NCBI GenBank assembly: GCA_937902865.1
Contig: CALFNJ010000296.1
Location: 1 to 12,061 of the forward strand
DNA length: 12,061 nucleotides
Source: an uncultured Opitutaceae bacterium
Lineage (GTDB): Bacteria; Verrucomicrobiota; Verrucomicrobiia; Opitutales; Opitutaceae
Direction of reading: 5' to 3'
The position numbers and the translations under genes were made by a program. A model generated the notes under the pieces. That model was not told the DNA's origin. It ran no database searches and worked only from the letters and a program-made list of their open reading frames with translations. This document shows, piece by piece, positions 1 to 6,494 of this stretch (position 1 is its first letter; every line of letters begins with the position of its first letter).

Positions 1-1
1 G

Positions 2-982
2 TACGTCACCACCCAGAATCAGGCCGCCCAGGCCGCACTCTCGCAGCTCAACACAGAGTTGCTCGCCCAGAAAGAGGCGCGCGCCCGCAGCCAGCAGGAA
101 AGCGACTCGCTCCGCTCCCAGCTTTCAACCGCCAACGACCGCATTGCCTCCCTCTCCGCCGCGCGCACGTCCTCCGCCGGCAGCGCGCAGACCCTGTCCC
201 CCGGGCTCACTATCGCGGCCGAAACGGGCGCGACCGAGCCGGCCGCCCGCTTCGAGACCAGCGCCGCGCGCGCCCGGGCCCGTGCGGCGGGTGACGCCAA
301 CGCCGACGCCGCCGATCTGGTCAGCCAGCTGAGCCAGCTTCGCGCCAAGGTCGCCACGCTTGAAAGCGAGCGCACCGGTCTGCAGCAGTTGCTCGCCGCC
401 GCCTCCGCCAACGCCAACGGCGCTCCTGCCGGATCAGGCAACGGCACGCCGCCCACGGATGCCGAGGCCAACCTGGCCACCGCCCTGCGCAGCTACTCCG
501 TCGTGCAGGCCGAAAACGATCAGTTGAAGGCCGAGAACGAAAAAGCCGCCGCGGAGAAAGCCGCGATCGAGGCCCAGCTCGCCGTCACGAAGAACGCCAT
601 GCCGATCGCCGCGCAGGCCAATTCCCTCCGCGAACAACTCCGCCAGGCCCAGGGTCAGGCCGCCGCCCTCGCCGCCGAAAATTCCCAGCTCAAGACCCGT
701 CTCGCCCTCAGCGGCCCCGTCGCCCTGCCGCAGTCCGCCGCCGCCCCCACCCGCCCTTCCGCCGCCTCCGGCATTCCGCCATCCGGAACTCCCAATCCGC
801 CATCATCTGCGCCCGCTCCTGCGACGCGGACTCACACCATCGCCACCGGCGACACGCTCGCGAAAATTTCCCGCCAGTACTACGGCACGCCCGATCGCTG
901 GAACGACATCCTCGCCGCCAACCGCGACATCCTCCGCGACGAAAAGAGCCTGATCATCGGCCGCGTCATCCGAATCCCGTAA
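2..982 (+). CDS. LysM-domain protein with coiled-coil region, 5' partial
   Basis: The frame is open from the left window edge to the TAA at 980-982, so the true start lies upstream; a TTG at 59 is only an internal codon. The visible 326 residues fall into three parts. First comes a long Ala/Gln/Glu/Lys-rich stretch with heptad-like helical character (nt 2 to about 710, e.g. QAALSQLN, ENDQLKAENEKAAAEKAA). Then comes a Pro/Ala/Ser linker (about 716-829). Last is a C-terminal LysM domain (about 830-979) with the typical pattern HTIATGDTLAKISRQYYG, then W, then ILAANRDIL, then GRVIRIP. LysM domains bind peptidoglycan N-acetylglucosamine, so an envelope location is inferred; a signal peptide or membrane anchor would lie outside the window. 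The specific role is unknown. Low-complexity Ala-rich composition makes homology outside LysM unreliable. Confidence 0.85.
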   Translation, partial: YVTTQNQAAQAALSQLNTELLAQKEARARSQQESDSLRSQLSTANDRIASLSAARTSSAGSAQTLSPGLTIAAETGATEPAARFETSAARARARAAGDANADAADLVSQLSQLRAKVATLESERTGLQQLLAAASANANGAPAGSGNGTPPTDAEANLATALRSYSVVQAENDQLKAENEKAAAEKAAIEAQLAVTKNAMPIAAQANSLREQLRQAQGQAAALAAENSQLKTRLALSGPVALPQSAAAPTRPSAASGIPPSGTPNPPSSAPAPATRTHTIATGDTLAKISRQYYGTPDRWNDILAANRDILRDEKSLIIGRVIRIP

Positions 983-1292
983 GCCGCGTGCCGCGCCGGG
1001 CGCGGCCCGGAAGTAACAGGTAACAGGGACCAAGTACCAGGGATCGATCCGTTTGGCGCAGAGGCCGGAAGGTAGGGCGCGTTGTCCCTAACGCGCCGAA
1101 ATCGTTTCCCGCGTCCAGCGACCGAATGAGCGAACGGCGCGTTGGGGACAACGCGCCCTATCTCTCGATCGGCGGTTCGTTCCTGATTTCCTGAGTTCCA
1201 GATAAGAAATTTGTTCGCCCCGTCCTTCTCACCCGCTTTGCTCTTTCTCCTTACCCTCCTCAGCCCCTGATTTAATTTAATTTCATCACACT
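983..1292. other. Intergenic gap with repeat fragments, no gene
   Basis: No convincing coding sequence. After the LysM-protein stop codon the gap holds a short repeated phrase (AACAGGTAACAGG, about 1015-1028). A fragment at 1044-1064 (CGATCCGTTTGGCGCAGAGG) resembles the start of the element at 7086-7110. The inverted repeat at 1071-1160 follows. The final 130 bases are pyrimidine-rich and become AT-rich just before the dehydrogenase start (TTTAATTTAATTT, about 1271-1283). No clear promoter hexamers or terminator were seen. Confidence 0.6.
1071..1160. repeat. Inverted repeat, GCGCGTTG family, copy 1
   Basis: The left arm (1072-1097) and right arm (1136-1160) are nearly perfect reverse complements. 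Each arm is also a small palindrome: GGCGCGTT, a GTCCCT-like centre, then AACGCGCC. The unit can therefore fold as two small hairpins or one long one. It belongs with the elements at 4751-4843 and 6091-6181, with GCGC in place of ACGCG near the ends and a more diverged centre. Confidence 0.85.
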
Positions 1293-2159
1293 ATGTCTTC
1301 CGTCGCATTCATCGGCACCGGCGTCATGGGCCGCAGCATGGCCGGCCACCTCCAGAAGGCGGGCCACACGCTGCACGTCTACAACCGCACCAAGGAAAAA
1401 GCCCAGGCGTTGATCGACGCCGGCGCCAAGTGGCACGCCTCGGCCGGCAGCGCCGCGGCGGAGGTTGATTTTGTCATCACCATCGTGGGCTTCCCCGCCG
1501 ACGTGGAGCAGACCTACCTGGCGCCGGACGGCGTTGTCGCCCGCGCCAAGCCCGGCGCGGTGCTGATCGACATGACGACCTCGAGCCCGCTCCTCGCCCA
1601 GCGCATCGCCGCCGCCGCGAGCCGCCGCGGCCTGACCGCGCTCGACGCCCCCGTCTCCGGCGGCGATCTCGGCGCGAAGGAAGCCCGTCTCGTCATCATG
1701 GTCGGCGGCGACGAGGCCGCCTTCGCCAAGGCGAAGCCCCTCTTCGATCTCATGGGCAAGAACATCGCCCGCCACGGCGGCGCCGGCGCCGGCCAGCACT
1801 GCAAGCTCGCCAACCAGATCGCCGTCGCCGGTGGCATGCTCGCCTGGTGCGAGGCCCTCGCCTACGCGAAGAAGGCCGGACTCGATCCCGCCGCCGTCCA
1901 CGCCAGCATCAGCGGCGGCGCCGCCGGCAGCTGGGCCATGACCAACCTCGCGCCCCGCGCGCTCGCGGAGAATTACGCGCCCGGCTTCTACGTGAAGCAC
2001 ATCATCAAGGACCTGCGCCTCGCCCTCGAATGCGCCGCCGAGCTCAAGCTCGACCTGCCCGGCCTGGCCTGCGCCAAGAAGATGTACGACCTCGTTGCCG
2101 CCCGCGGCTGGGAAGACTGCGGCACGCAGGCTCTCTACCGCCTCTACATCTCGCTCTGA
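1293..2159 (+). CDS. NAD(P)-dependent beta-hydroxyacid dehydrogenase (3-hydroxyisobutyrate dehydrogenase / tartronate semialdehyde reductase family)
   Basis: A 288-residue protein of normal family length. It starts with a Rossmann dinucleotide-binding site (GTGVMG, residues 8-13), then NRT at 31-33, which is typical of NADP-preferring members. The substrate-binding signature DAPVSGGDLGAKE spans 118-130. GQHCKLANQ at 168-175 carries the probable catalytic Lys171, and KHIIKDL is at 235-241. Family members oxidise or reduce three- and four-carbon beta-hydroxyacids such as 3-hydroxyisobutyrate, glycerate/tartronate semialdehyde or gamma-hydroxybutyrate. It probably acts in the cytoplasm as a tetramer or dimer. 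The next gene, in the same direction 166 bp on, is an HpaI-type aldolase; this resembles the GarL/GarR pairing in sugar-diacid breakdown and favours tartronate or a similar semialdehyde as substrate (inference). The ATG at 1293 places the nucleotide-binding fold at the N-terminus; no Shine-Dalgarno sequence precedes it. The family is secure, the substrate is not. Confidence 0.93.
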   Translation: MSSVAFIGTGVMGRSMAGHLQKAGHTLHVYNRTKEKAQALIDAGAKWHASAGSAAAEVDFVITIVGFPADVEQTYLAPDGVVARAKPGAVLIDMTTSSPLLAQRIAAAASRRGLTALDAPVSGGDLGAKEARLVIMVGGDEAAFAKAKPLFDLMGKNIARHGGAGAGQHCKLANQIAVAGGMLAWCEALAYAKKAGLDPAAVHASISGGAAGSWAMTNLAPRALAENYAPGFYVKHIIKDLRLALECAAELKLDLPGLACAKKMYDLVAARGWEDCGTQALYRLYISL

Positions 2160-2177
2160 GTTCAAGGCAGGATCGCC

Positions 2178-2290
2178 ACCACGAAATACACGAACCACAC
2201 GAAAAGAAATCTCTGCATACCGGAGTAGAGATAACGTTCCGCTCCGCTAAAGGGCTCTCCGGCTTTCGTGTCGTTCGTGTATTTCGTGGT
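2178..2290. repeat. Inverted repeat, CCACGAAATACACGAAC family
   Basis: Arms of 27 bases (2178-2204 and 2264-2290) are reverse complements at 26 of 27 positions and enclose about 59 bases. The element fills most of the gap between the dehydrogenase stop codon and the aldolase start. No T-run follows the second arm, so it does not look like a classical terminator. It could fold in a transcript covering both genes. Confidence 0.85.
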
Positions 2291-2325
2291 AATCCTTCCG
2301 TCATCAGCCCCGATTTGATTTCCCC

Positions 2326-3096
2326 ATGAAAATGACCGCTGACTTCCGGAATCGCGTCCTCGCTGGCGAATGGCTCGCGGGCACGTGGCTCAACCTCGGT
2401 TCCGCGCTCACCGCGGAGATGGCCGGGCTGGCCGGGTTCGACTGGGTGCTGCTCGACCACGAGCACGGACCGGGCAGCGACACGACGATCCTGCATCAGC
2501 TGCAGGCCGTCGCCGCCACGCCCGCCGCCGGTTTTGTCCGCATCGCCGCGAACGAGCCCGCCCGCTTCAAGCGCGTGCTCGATGCCGGCGCGCACGGTGT
2601 GATGGTGCCCTACATCAGCACCGCCGCGGAGGCCCAGGCCGCCGTCGCTTCGCTGCGCTATCCGCCCCGCGGCGTGCGCGGCGTCGCCAAGCTCAACCGC
2701 GCCGCGGCTTTCGGCGCCGACTTCGATAATTATTTCGCCCATGCCCACGAGTGGCTGGTCAACGCGGTGCAGATCGAGACCGCCGAGGGCGTCGACCAGG
2801 TCGAGGCCATCGCCGCCGTCGATGGCGCCGACGTGATCTTCGCCGGTCCGCTCGATCTCACGGCCAACCTCGGCATCACCGGGCAGTACAATCACCCGAT
2901 GTTCCTCGACGCGCTCAAGCGCATCGCCACCGCCGCCAAGCGCGCCGGCAAGGCCGCCGGCATTCTTCTGCTCGATCCCGCGCAGCTCACGATGGCGCGC
3001 GAGCTCGGCTACTCCTTCGTCGCCCTCGGATCCGACGGCGGTGCCGTCAACGCCGCCCTCCGAGCGACTGCGGCGAACATGAAGAAAAAGGTCTGA
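2326..3096 (+). CDS. HpcH/HpaI-family aldolase (class II pyruvate aldolase, GarL/HpaI/RhmA-like)
   Basis: A 256-residue protein of usual family length. It has the HpaI-type active site: LDHEHGP at 43-49 with His47 as the probable catalytic base, Arg72 in VRIAANEP, DAGAHGVMVPYI at 86-97, YPPRGVRGV at 112-120, and metal ligands Glu151 (QIETAEG) and Asp177 (FAGPLDLTANLG). The family performs divalent-metal-dependent retro-aldol cleavage of 2-keto-3-deoxy acids, giving pyruvate plus an aldehyde such as tartronate semialdehyde, lactaldehyde or succinate semialdehyde. The upstream dehydrogenase could reduce that aldehyde, so the two probably form a catabolic pair, with uncertain substrate. ATG codons lie at 2326 and 2332; neither has a Shine-Dalgarno motif and the first is used here. 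A terminator stem-loop follows at 3174-3203. Confidence 0.92.
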   Translation: MKMTADFRNRVLAGEWLAGTWLNLGSALTAEMAGLAGFDWVLLDHEHGPGSDTTILHQLQAVAATPAAGFVRIAANEPARFKRVLDAGAHGVMVPYISTAAEAQAAVASLRYPPRGVRGVAKLNRAAAFGADFDNYFAHAHEWLVNAVQIETAEGVDQVEAIAAVDGADVIFAGPLDLTANLGITGQYNHPMFLDALKRIATAAKRAGKAAGILLLDPAQLTMARELGYSFVALGSDGGAVNAALRATAANMKKKV

Positions 3097-3125
3097 GATT
3101 TTCGATTCTCGATTTTGGATTTCCG
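3095..3125. repeat. GATTTTCGATT repeat fragment
   Basis: Starting within the aldolase stop codon is a run of GATTTTCGATT/CTCGATTTTGGATTTCCG. It matches the AT-rich repeat whose two complete arms are at 10145-10190 and 10372-10417. Only one arm is present here. Its composition stands out from the GC-rich gene it follows. Confidence 0.7.
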
Positions 3126-3173
3126 AAGAGGCGAACAAGGGCGTACGCGAGGGCCCGACCAGGCATTTCACAG

Positions 3174-3203
3174 CAGCCGCCACAAGGCGGCTGTTTTCGT
3201 TTT
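3174..3203 (+). terminator. Rho-independent terminator of the aldolase unit
   Basis: A perfect 8-bp stem (CAGCCGCC / GGCGGCTG) with an ACAA loop is followed by TTTTCGTTTT. The T-rich tail is on the plus-strand side only, so it serves the aldolase transcript. The same stem sequence recurs at 4849-4878. Confidence 0.8.
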
Positions 3204-3229
3204 CACAGCTCGCGATCCTTTCGATCCGG

Positions 3230-3303
3230 TTTCACACAGAGGCACAGAGGGCACAGAGATTTTTGTGCAGTATTCTCTGTGTCCTCTGTGCCTCTGTGTG
3301 AAA
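3230..3303. repeat. Inverted repeat, CACAGAGGCACAGAGG family, copy 1
   Basis: Two 30-base arms (3230-3259 and 3274-3303) are complementary at 29 of 30 positions around a 14-base loop, giving a very stable hairpin. It lies between the converging aldolase and phosphatase genes. Related units occur at 4164-4251, 8848-8996 and 10592-10721, with a fragment at 7086-7114. Confidence 0.9.
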
Positions 3304-3336
3304 TCGGCTTGGAACGGATCGATGTCTGCGTCCGGC

Positions 3337-4113
3337 TCAGGCTGCCTTCTTGCGGAGAAAGGGTTCCGCTTCGGCCCGGCACCGGCGGATCGCTTCCTGC
3401 ACCGCCGGCAGTTTGAGCAGCTCCGCCACGATTGCGTCGCCGAGCAATTTTCCGCCGATGGTGTCGGTGGGATAATGCACGCCGCCGATCACCCGGCCCC
3501 ACGCGACGTCGCGGGCGCGGTCCAGGATCTCCGTCCGTTTCTCCGGGAAAATTTCCGCCAGCAACCCGGCCCACATCCACGCCTGGGATGAATGTCCGCT
3601 CGGATAGGAGCCGGTTGTCTTCAGCTCCACGCAGGGATGCACCCGCGAGTCGGCGAACGGCGGCCGCGGGCGCGGATAGAGTGTCTTCACGTCGCCGAAG
3701 ATCAGGTCGCCGTCGTCGTCCACCTGATGAAAGAACGCCGCGAGGAACGGCAGGTTCTCCGCCGTGAACCAATCGCCGAGGACGCGCGAATTTTTGAAGA
3801 GGTCATCGTGCTCGATGAACTTTGCCCACGCCACCTGCTCCGGGGTGCGCGCAGCCTGGACGTGCAGCACCGTCTCGAGATCCGCCTGCGCCGCCAGCGA
3901 GCCCGGCGCCGGCGGAGGGGGCAGGATTTTTTTCGCATCGAGCTCGCCCGCATGCAGGAAATGCCAGGTCTCCGGCGCCGCTGCCGCTGCGGCCTTAGTC
4001 GCATTGGCCTTCGCCGCCGGCATGAAGCCCTCGGCCGCACGCACCGGAACAGAAAGCGTCGCCGGCGCGACGAGAGCCCACAACGCAAAGGACAGAAAGC
4101 GCAGCCGTTTCAT
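3337..4113 (-). CDS. Secreted PAP2-superfamily acid phosphatase (class A-like)
   Basis: A 258-residue precursor. Residues 1-27 form a signal peptide (MKRLRF, hydrophobic core, then PVRAAEG), so the enzyme is exported to the periplasm or beyond. The three phosphatase motifs are present: K-x6-RP (Lys143 to Arg150-Pro151, KTLYPRPRP), GSYPSGHS (PSGH at 171-174), and R-x5-H-x3-D (Arg207, His213, Asp217). GSYPSGH is close to the class A non-specific acid phosphatase signature, with Ser for the final Thr; the Ser usually before Arg207 is Gly. Such enzymes release phosphate from phosphomonoesters through a phospho-histidine intermediate. The frame stays open to 4338, but that extension translates the CACAGAGG repeat and has no signal-peptide character. 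The start at 4113 (or 4125, four residues longer) is therefore preferred. The natural substrate is unknown. Confidence 0.9.
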   Translation of the reverse strand: MKRLRFLSFALWALVAPATLSVPVRAAEGFMPAAKANATKAAAAAAPETWHFLHAGELDAKKILPPPPAPGSLAAQADLETVLHVQAARTPEQVAWAKFIEHDDLFKNSRVLGDWFTAENLPFLAAFFHQVDDDGDLIFGDVKTLYPRPRPPFADSRVHPCVELKTTGSYPSGHSSQAWMWAGLLAEIFPEKRTEILDRARDVAWGRVIGGVHYPTDTIGGKLLGDAIVAELLKLPAVQEAIRRCRAEAEPFLRKKAA

Positions 4114-4163
4114 GTCCCGCACCATGGGAATTTCCCGGCCCAAGGCAGCAGAAAATCCGACGC

Positions 4164-4251
4164 CTTTCTCTGTGTCCTCCGTACCCCTTTGGTGAACCCT
4201 TCCGGAAGCTTCTGAATTTTTCACCACAGAGGCACAGAGGACACAGAGAAA
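4164..4251. repeat. Inverted repeat, CACAGAGGCACAGAGG family, copy 2
   Basis: The left arm (4164-4195, TTTCTCTGTGTCCTCCG and onward) and right arm (4219-4251, TTCACCACAGAGGCACAGAGG and onward) are imperfect reverse complements around about 23 bases. The left arm has diverged from the family consensus. The unit lies in the upstream region of the phosphatase gene and extends its reading frame artificially. Confidence 0.8.
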
Positions 4252-4281
4252 TCCTTTCAATCCCTGATGGTGTCCTAATCT

Positions 4282-4336
4282 GGTAGGACGAGGCGTCCCC
4301 GCCGAGCCGCGGCTCACCGGGACGGTTCGCCCTACC
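4282..4336. repeat. Inverted repeat, GGTAGG...CCTACC family
   Basis: The element starts GGTAGGACGAGGCGTCCCCG and ends CGGGACGGTTCGCCCTACC. The arms are complementary with a few mismatches, and a short GAGCCGCGGCTC palindrome sits in the middle. It lies next to the previous repeat in the 307-bp gap between the divergently transcribed phosphatase gene and ppnP. No promoter for either gene could be assigned in this gap. Confidence 0.8.
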
Positions 4337-4420
4337 ACTTAGCCATTTTTCAAATTGGGACCCGGCTCAACCCTTCCCACGCTTGCCTCTCGCACCCTGC
4401 CCCCCACGATCTCCGCTCCC

Positions 4421-4750
4421 ATGTCCTCTCTTCCCACCCAGTTCGCCGGCGTCACCGTCCACGCGAAGGCCAATGTCTACTTCGACGGCAAGGTCGTCAG
4501 CCACACGTTGCTGCTGTCCACCGGCGAGAAAAAGACCCTCGGACTTATCTACCCGGGTTCGTACCACTTCGGCACCGACGCCCCGGAGCGCATGGAGATC
4601 GTCGCGGGCTCCTGCACCGTCTCCCTCGACGGGAGCACCGTCGCCCAGGACTATGCCGCCGGCACCTACTTCGACGTGCCTGGCAAGAGCGGCTTCACCA
4701 TCGCGGTGAAAACCGGCCTCTGCGAATACATCTGTTCGTTCCTCAAGTAA
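4421..4750 (+). CDS. ppnP: Pyrimidine/purine nucleoside phosphorylase PpnP
   Basis: A 109-residue cupin-fold protein closely resembling E. coli PpnP (YaiE, 94 residues). It has the sequence pattern NVYFDGKVVSHTLLLSTGEKK, then GLIYPGSYHFGTDAPERMEI, SGS-like VAGSCTVSLDG, YAAGTYFDVPGKSGF and a C-terminal CEYICSFL. The family cleaves several purine and pyrimidine nucleosides with phosphate, giving the base and ribose 1-phosphate, in the cytoplasm (nucleoside salvage). The frame is open from 4355, but the ATG at 4421 gives a protein of expected length; about 13 extra N-terminal residues relative to E. coli remain. No Shine-Dalgarno motif. It appears to be a single-gene unit closed by the terminator at 4849-4878, with a repeat element inserted between stop codon and terminator. 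Confidence 0.92.
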   Translation: MSSLPTQFAGVTVHAKANVYFDGKVVSHTLLLSTGEKKTLGLIYPGSYHFGTDAPERMEIVAGSCTVSLDGSTVAQDYAAGTYFDVPGKSGFTIAVKTGLCEYICSFLK

Positions 4751-4843
4751 GGTGGAACGCGTTGACCCCAACGCGTTGAGAGACGTTGCCGACATTTAAA
4801 CGCAGACGGAGCGCACAACGCGTTAGGGACAACGCGTTCCACC
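4751..4843. repeat. Inverted repeat, GGTGGAACGCGTTG family, copy 2
   Basis: The 93-base unit starts on the first base after the ppnP stop codon. It begins GGTGGAACGCGTTG and ends CAACGCGTTCCACC. Each arm is itself palindromic around ACCCC or AGGGA. The central part (ACGTTGCC, then AACGC, GACGGAGCGC, CAACGCGTT) is shared with the copy at 6091-6181, so the whole unit, not only its stems, is related. Confidence 0.9.
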
Positions 4844-4848
4844 TCTTC

Positions 4849-4878
4849 ACAGCCGCCATGAGGCGGCTGTTTTTATTT
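4849..4878 (+). terminator. Rho-independent terminator downstream of ppnP
   Basis: A 9-bp stem (ACAGCCGCC / GGCGGCTGT) with a four-base ATGA loop is followed by TTTTATTT. It lies about 100 bp after the ppnP stop codon, separated from it by the repeat element, and about 70 bp before the cyclophilin gene. It shares its stem with the terminator at 3174-3203. Confidence 0.85.
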
Positions 4879-4947
4879 CTGCGTTCCGCGCCTTGGCAGG
4901 CCGCCCCGAAGGACTAGCGTGAGCAGACTTCGCCCGACTCGTTCCTC

Positions 4948-6081
4948 ATGAAACTCCCGCTTTCCGCCTCCGCTTTCGCTCTCGGCCTTTCCTTCTTCGC
5001 CGCGGTCACCGCGTTTTCGCCCGCCGCCCGCGCTGCGGAGACGCGTCCGGAGGCGCCGCTGCCCGACGGGCTCTACGCCGAGGTGACCACGCCGCGCGGC
5101 GTCATCACGGCCGAGCTGTTCTACCGCCAGGCGCCGCTCATCGTGACGAATTTTGTGGGACTCGCCGAAGGCACGCTCGGGCCGGCGCCGCGCAAGCCGT
5201 TCTACGACGGGCTCACGTTTCACCGCGTCTCGCCGGGCTTCGTCGTCCAGGGCGGCGATCCGCTCGGCACCGGCGAGGGCGGACCGGGCTACCGGATCCC
5301 CGATGAATTCGGGCGCGGCCTGCACCTCGATGCTCCCGGCGTGCTCGCCATGGCCAACGCCGGGCCGGACACGAACGGCTCGCAGTTTTTCTTCACCCTG
5401 AGCGAGGTCAACCGGCTCAATTACCTGCACAGCGTCTTCGGCCGGGCCATCCGCGGGCTCAACGTGCTCCCGAACATCCGCGAGGACGACCGGATGCACG
5501 TGAAGATCCTGCGGATCGGCGCCGACGCGCAGGCGTTTCGAGCGGACGACGCAACCTTCGCCAGCCTGCTGGAAAAAGCGAAGCGCTACACCGGCCCGCG
5601 CCTGCCGGGCCCGAACGCTCCGTTCGACGATCCCGACCGTCTGCTCGATCCGGCCCGCGCGGAATCCTTCAACGTCAAGCTCGCCAATCTCGAGCGCGCC
5701 ACCGGCCTGAAACTCTACGCCCGCGTCCTGCGCAAGCCGGCCGCGGCTGACGCCAAGCTCGCGCCCGAGGAGATCGCGCAGCGCTACGCGCAGCAGCTCG
5801 GCCTCGCCGACCACGGCGTGCTCGCGCTCTATCTCGCCGACGCCGACCGCTGGGCGCTGGCGATCGCGGAGCCCCTGCAGCCGGCCTTCAATCCCGCCGG
5901 TGGCGATCAGGCCGCGGCACGCAAAAAATTTCTCGCCGACGTGAACGCCAAAGCCGACGCGTACACCGCCAAGATGGCCGAGTCGCTGCCACCCCGCCAG
6001 ACCGTGCCGCGCGCGATGAAGATCAAGTATCACTTCGACGCGGTCCTCGATGGCCTGATTCTGCTGCTCGAGCCGAAGTGA
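4948..6081 (+). CDS. Exported cyclophilin-type peptidyl-prolyl isomerase with extra C-terminal domain
   Basis: A 377-residue precursor. Residues 1-30 are a signal peptide (MKLPLS, hydrophobic core, AARAAE). The cyclophilin domain covers about 42-192, with FHRVSPGFVVQGGDP at 91-105 (Arg93 corresponding to the catalytic Arg55 of human CypA, Gln101 to Gln63), MANAGPDTNGSQFFFT at 135-150, and HSVFG at 161-165. The Trp121 position of CypA is not Trp here, as in many bacterial members. It catalyses cis-trans isomerisation of X-Pro bonds, presumably in the periplasm. Bacterial cyclophilins usually end after this domain; here about 185 residues follow. Residues 240-345 (TGLKLYARV, EEIAQRYAQQLGLADHGVLALYLAD, RWALAIAEPLQPAF) resemble the TPM domain by eye, which is inference only. 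The gene lies between two copies of one repeat family and has no Shine-Dalgarno motif. Confidence 0.92.
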   Translation: MKLPLSASAFALGLSFFAAVTAFSPAARAAETRPEAPLPDGLYAEVTTPRGVITAELFYRQAPLIVTNFVGLAEGTLGPAPRKPFYDGLTFHRVSPGFVVQGGDPLGTGEGGPGYRIPDEFGRGLHLDAPGVLAMANAGPDTNGSQFFFTLSEVNRLNYLHSVFGRAIRGLNVLPNIREDDRMHVKILRIGADAQAFRADDATFASLLEKAKRYTGPRLPGPNAPFDDPDRLLDPARAESFNVKLANLERATGLKLYARVLRKPAAADAKLAPEEIAQRYAQQLGLADHGVLALYLADADRWALAIAEPLQPAFNPAGGDQAAARKKFLADVNAKADAYTAKMAESLPPRQTVPRAMKIKYHFDAVLDGLILLLEPK

Positions 6082-6090
6082 GCTCAGGAA

Positions 6091-6181
6091 GGTGGAGCGC
6101 GTTGCCCCCAACGCGCTGGGGACGTTGCCCACTTGAAACGCGGACGGAGCGCTCAACGCGTTGGGGACAACGCGTTCCACC
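6091..6181. repeat. Inverted repeat, GGTGGAACGCGTTG family, copy 3
   Basis: The 91-base unit starts nine bases after the cyclophilin stop codon and has the same orientation as the copy at 4751-4843. Arms GGTGGAGCGCGTTG and CAACGCGTTCCACC differ at one position. The centre keeps ACGTTGCC, AAACGC, GACGGAGCGC and CAACGCGTT. Confidence 0.9.
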
Positions 6182-6250
6182 CACAATCCAGTAGTGATTC
6201 ATTGCCTGGGGCGGGCGTGACCGTTTTGGGGAGACCAAACTTCAATCTGG

Positions 6251-6365
6251 TTGGCCACAAAAATGCCCAAAGGATCTTCATTTTTAGGCAGAGTCTCCAT
6301 CGCGCCTATAGGCGCGCGAGAGAGCAGCGCCGGAACTTGGGATCTTTGTGCTTTTTTGTGGCTAA
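6251..6365. repeat. Inverted repeat, TTGGCCACAAAAATGC family, with central palindrome
   Basis: The left arm (6251-6276, TTGGCCACAAAAATGCCCAA and onward) and right arm (6340-6365, ending GCTTTTTTGTGGCTAA) are reverse complements with about four mismatches. A perfect 16-base palindrome, CGCGCCTATAGGCGCG (6301-6316), lies inside. This family is distinct from the others in the window. Confidence 0.8.
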
Positions 6366-6494
6366 CTGGATCGGAGAACCACGCGGCGAATTTGGATGCC
6401 CAAGCTCCTTTGCGCTCGGCTTGGCAAATTGAGTCCCTACCCGCCATCCGCCAAGATTGCCTTTCCCGGTCGTTGATATCACTTCCTTCCTACC

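Larger units (their letters stand above)
6082..6494. other. 413-bp gap between the two isomerase genes, repeats only
   Basis: No supportable gene. Besides the element at 6091-6181 it holds the inverted repeat at 6251-6365. Short open frames on both strands across 6133-6538 run through these repeats and show no protein-like composition. From 6366 to 6494 nothing recognisable was seen beyond a mixed-composition leader ending in a pyrimidine-rich stretch before the FKBP start. Confidence 0.6.

Noticed and set aside
1272..3183. Long minus-strand open frames opposite the dehydrogenase and aldolase genes
   Set aside because: High GC content keeps antisense frames open. Their translations are Gly/Ala/Arg/Glu/Asp-rich without domain motifs, while the plus strand encodes recognisable enzymes.
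4114..4338. N-terminal extension of the PAP2 phosphatase frame
   Set aside because: The extra residues (LCVLCASVV and similar) are a translation of the CACAGAGG repeat and precede a good signal peptide starting at 4113.
4873..6186. 437-codon minus-strand open frame opposite the cyclophilin
   Set aside because: It spans the cyclophilin gene and part of a repeat element, has no recognisable motif, and has a shadow-frame composition.
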